Origin: Chloroflexota bacterium
GTDB lineage: Bacteria > Chloroflexota > FW602-bin22 > JACPRP01
Assembly: GCA_016210495.1 (NCBI GenBank)
Contig: JACQUC010000212.1
Span: forward strand, 1-6,290
Direction of reading: 5' to 3'
DNA: 6,290 nt
Shown here: piece by piece, positions 4,901-6,290 of the stretch
Position numbering within the stretch: the first letter of the stretch is position 1
How the letters are laid out: each line of letters opens with the position of its first letter
The notes under the pieces: generated by a model
What the model was told of the DNA's origin: nothing
The model's database searches: none
Seen by the model: only the letters and a program-made list of their open reading frames with translations
Made by a program: the position numbers and the translations under genes

Positions 4901-6248
4901 AGACATCATGGGTGGCAAGCCTCTGGGGCATATCGAAATAGATGAGCACGCCGCCGAAGCCGGTTACATCACGCGCCTGGAGGCGCTGGTGGACACCATC
5001 AGGAGCTACAGACGCGCCGGACTACAGTCGACCAGCGATCCGGCCAGCTACACGCGCCGGGTGCCCACTTCGGTGCGAACCGGCGAGAACGTGTTGATTG
5101 CCCGCATGGCGGATCACGCCGAGGTCGTGGCGGCGGCTATGAGGCGTTTTGGCGTCAATGCGCAGGTGCTGCCCGAATCGGACGAGCGCAGCATGGCCCT
5201 TAGCCGCGACTTCACCAGCGGCAAGGAGTGCTTGCCCTTCAGGGATTCGCTGGGGGTGTTCCTGCGCATGGCCGACGACGGCACTCTGCCTAGAAACGCG
5301 CGGGCGCTGATGGCCGGCTCCTACGGCCCCTGTCGCCTGGGGAAATACGCGCAGGAGCAGCAGAAGATCCTCAACGACCGCGGCATCCCGCTGGAGATAC
5401 TGACGACGGTCTCGAACAACGCCTATTCTGACCTGGGACTGGGGCAGAAGTTCGAGTTGATAGCCTGGCAGGGGGTCGTGGCCGTGGACCTCTTGCAGCG
5501 CATGCTGTGGGTAACTCGCCCGTACGAGCGACAGCGCGGCCAGACCAACCAGTACTATGAGGAGTGTCTGCGGCGCCTGACTGAGGCGGTCGAGACCCAC
5601 CGGCCCATCCAGCCTGTGCTGCGCGAGGCGGAGGCAACGTTCCTGGGCCTGCGTGATCCATCCTTGCCGAGGCGCCCGCTGGTGGGAATCAACGGCGAGA
5701 TTTACCTGCGCGCCAACAGGTTTTGCAACAAGGACCTGGTGGCGCTTTGCGAGGAAAGCGGCCTCGAGGTCGAGGTTTCGCCGATGGCCGAATGGATCAA
5801 GTACACCACCCTGCGAAACTTGGAGGAGGCGTGGGAGAACAGGGAGTGGCGCAGGATTCTGAGGGGTGGGTTGAGGAAGCTGGCGACCGACTACTATGAA
5901 AACCGACTGGCGTCGTGGGTCAAACGGGCGATTCACGAGCCGGAGCCCAGCGTAAGAGAGCTGCTGGCGACTTCGTCGGAGCACCTGCCGAGTAGAAACG
6001 GGAGCGAGGCCGTGCTCTCGCTGGGCAGTGGGATTCGCCAGATGCGCGACCCGCGCTACGCGGGCGTTATCTCGGTGATGCCGCACGGATGCATGCCAGG
6101 CAGCATCGTGGCCGCCATGTCCGAGCAGATATCGAAGCAGCACGGCAACAAGCCCTGGATCAGCCTTACTTACGATGGCTTTGCCGACAAGGTAAACCCG
6201 GAACGGATCGCCGACTTCGCGGAGCAGCTAAGTCAGAAGGGGCGGTAG
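1968..6248 (+). CDS. Large acyl-CoA dehydratase activase-type fusion protein (two BcrAD/BadFG ATPase domains, DUF2229-like and dehydratase-like C-terminal region)
   Basis: With the GTG at 1968 the protein has 1426 residues, normal for the long activase-related family. Relatives such as HgdC use ATP hydrolysis and a [4Fe-4S] cluster to inject a low-potential electron into 2-hydroxyacyl-CoA dehydratases. ATPase domain 1 (about 14-280) has LGLDIGAVNARAAVV, GVTGSGR, IISIGGQSTL, CAAGTGRFLEQQ and GGVAANGG. ATPase domain 2 (about 323-585) has the canonical GVDVGSTSTKAAV, GVTGSGRY, ELGGQDSK, CAAGTGSFIDE and GEKCTAF. The cluster Cys pairs of HgdC are present in both: C149/C189 and C450/C491. Next come a C-X2-C-X3-C-X18-C motif (C611, C614, C618, C637), a Gly/Ala-rich linker (664-703) and a DUF2229-like region starting VGVPRALLAHDL, with DSCFPIKLLHGH (C755), C797 and C967. 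The last part (about 1033-1426) has GKECLPFRD (C1088), GSYGPCRLGKY (C1122), C1253 and MPHGCMPGS (C1375), resembling the cluster-binding dehydratase fold. The protein is cytosolic and probably oxygen sensitive. No client dehydratase is adjacent. The exact reaction of the long family is, to my knowledge, not settled. Confidence 0.93.
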   Translation: MTGDHEPTAQSSRLYLGLDIGAVNARAAVVDASGRVLFVDQERTFKGPAAAVGMLLQRLEHAVPLGGLGLHSSPLQRSEELAGAGVTGSGRHIYDGQYGWQTITSPYAAITSLLLDHPDARTIISIGGQSTLVIGIDRGSWRVTRSPLCAAGTGRFLEQQASRLGIAIEEFGKLALEWQQSPPRVAARCSVFAKSDLIHLQQKGWPVPAMLAGLSASIAQMVQAQWREEFAPPVYCIGGVAANGGVIHALSVALGRQQVIVPDRYADRGAIGAALLARGASAAPGELHPMQAGDTEVFFIPRNLEPVVTVDGWKPWDFGPELLDVYLGVDVGSTSTKAAVISRTGQVLAKSYLMTAGQPLEAVKKVMANLAPEVEGKVRVRAAGVTGSGRYLVGSFIGADLIKNEITAQTRAALQIDPRVNTIFELGGQDSKFVYLENGTALDYQMNKACAAGTGSFIDELAEQLGISTRTGEFARLAFDATNQMDLGEKCTAFMSQAVTSAQHAGVATEVIVASLALSLAKNYISKVVAGRRIGDHVFLTGAVFYNEAVVSAFKAELPGKTYVVPEHKEVTGAIGAALLAMEATPADAESRFRGFSKVAEASYKLTNFNCHQCEHTCAISAMTTDTGERLFYGSRCDLYDAGALQTKASLAATPFATRERLLFGEGGTGTRGQGPRTLENAAADRSAPSGTSEYSHAPRAAATLVGVPRALLAHDLAPLLTGFLEALGVNVRYSSPTNKRIIEKSVEHAYTDSCFPIKLLHGHVAELLKEGAEYILIPNAIRMDKKDGDTDQRYSCPLVQSAPYIVRSVFGLGDKLLDPVIDFSRGDAAVMRSFVGVAQRLGFDEREGQRAIREGLAWQRAFEVRAREAGSRILDEMADNPEAIGVVLLSRAYNAQDAGANLAMAQELSRLGVVPIPLDFLPLERVDVREITDRPYWNYERKILAGARIVAENPQLFGLFLTNFGCGPNSFIENIVEDIMGGKPLGHIEIDEHAAEAGYITRLEALVDTIRSYRRAGLQSTSDPASYTRRVPTSVRTGENVLIARMADHAEVVAAAMRRFGVNAQVLPESDERSMALSRDFTSGKECLPFRDSLGVFLRMADDGTLPRNARALMAGSYGPCRLGKYAQEQQKILNDRGIPLEILTTVSNNAYSDLGLGQKFELIAWQGVVAVDLLQRMLWVTRPYERQRGQTNQYYEECLRRLTEAVETHRPIQPVLREAEATFLGLRDPSLPRRPLVGINGEIYLRANRFCNKDLVALCEESGLEVEVSPMAEWIKYTTLRNLEEAWENREWRRILRGGLRKLATDYYENRLASWVKRAIHEPEPSVRELLATSSEHLPSRNGSEAVLSLGSGIRQMRDPRYAGVISVMPHGCMPGSIVAAMSEQISKQHGNKPWISLTYDGFADKVNPERIADFAEQLSQKGR

Positions 6249-6249
6249 A

Positions 6250-6290
6250 GGTACGAAACGGTACGAAACCACGAAGGCACGGAGACACGG
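6250..6290. repeat. Tandem and short-period repeats downstream of the activase gene, cut by the window end
   Basis: Two nt after the activase stop, GGTACGAAAC occurs twice head to tail (6250-6259 and 6260-6269). It is followed by an 8-nt period pattern, CACGAAGG CACGGAGA CACGG (6270-6290), which runs off the window. The latter resembles the CACGAAGGCACGAAGA-type intergenic repeats that I recall from many bacterial genomes. The full extent cannot be seen. Confidence 0.55.

Overview
This is a GC-rich (roughly 60% by eye) bacterial chromosomal window with three protein-coding genes and several palindromic or repeat-like intergenic elements. The dominant gene is a very long 2-hydroxyacyl-CoA dehydratase activase-type protein, a family mostly found in anaerobes. 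Together with the repeat style (GTAGGG-ended perfect palindromes, CGTAGCC-ended imperfect palindromes and a CACGAAGG-type tail), this suggests an uncultured anaerobic bacterium, possibly Chloroflexota. That taxonomic guess rests on my recollection of repeat styles and is weak.

Layout: (1) 1-121 is a leader region with a 22-nt perfect palindrome and a good Shine-Dalgarno (SD) site. (2) 122-514 (+) is a small VOC/glyoxalase-fold protein. (3) 515-580 is a short convergent gap holding a 7-bp hairpin and a perfect 36-nt palindrome. (4) 581-1501 (-) is a ten-helix EamA/DMT-type transporter whose stop codon touches that palindrome. (5) 1502-1967 is a divergent intergenic region. It holds, on the minus strand, a near-consensus promoter, a possible 17-codon leader ORF for the transporter and a leader hairpin. 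In the middle lies a 164-bp imperfect palindromic element, followed by a TATAAT box and SD for the plus-strand gene. (6) 1968-6248 (+) is the 1426-aa activase-type fusion. It has two ASKHA ATPase domains, a four-Cys motif, a low-complexity linker, a DUF2229-like region and a dehydratase-like C-terminal half. (7) 6249-6290 is the start of a repeat-rich intergenic tail.

The three genes do not form an operon: VOC and transporter converge, transporter and activase diverge. No dehydratase subunits are visible next to the activase, so its client enzyme cannot be named from this window. The most unusual signals are the 164-bp nested palindromic element, two palindromes with matching outer ends flanking the VOC gene, the leader ORF upstream of the SD-less transporter start, and the asymmetric tandem ATPase pair. 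I do not see a convincing new multi-gene system such as defence, CRISPR or phage.
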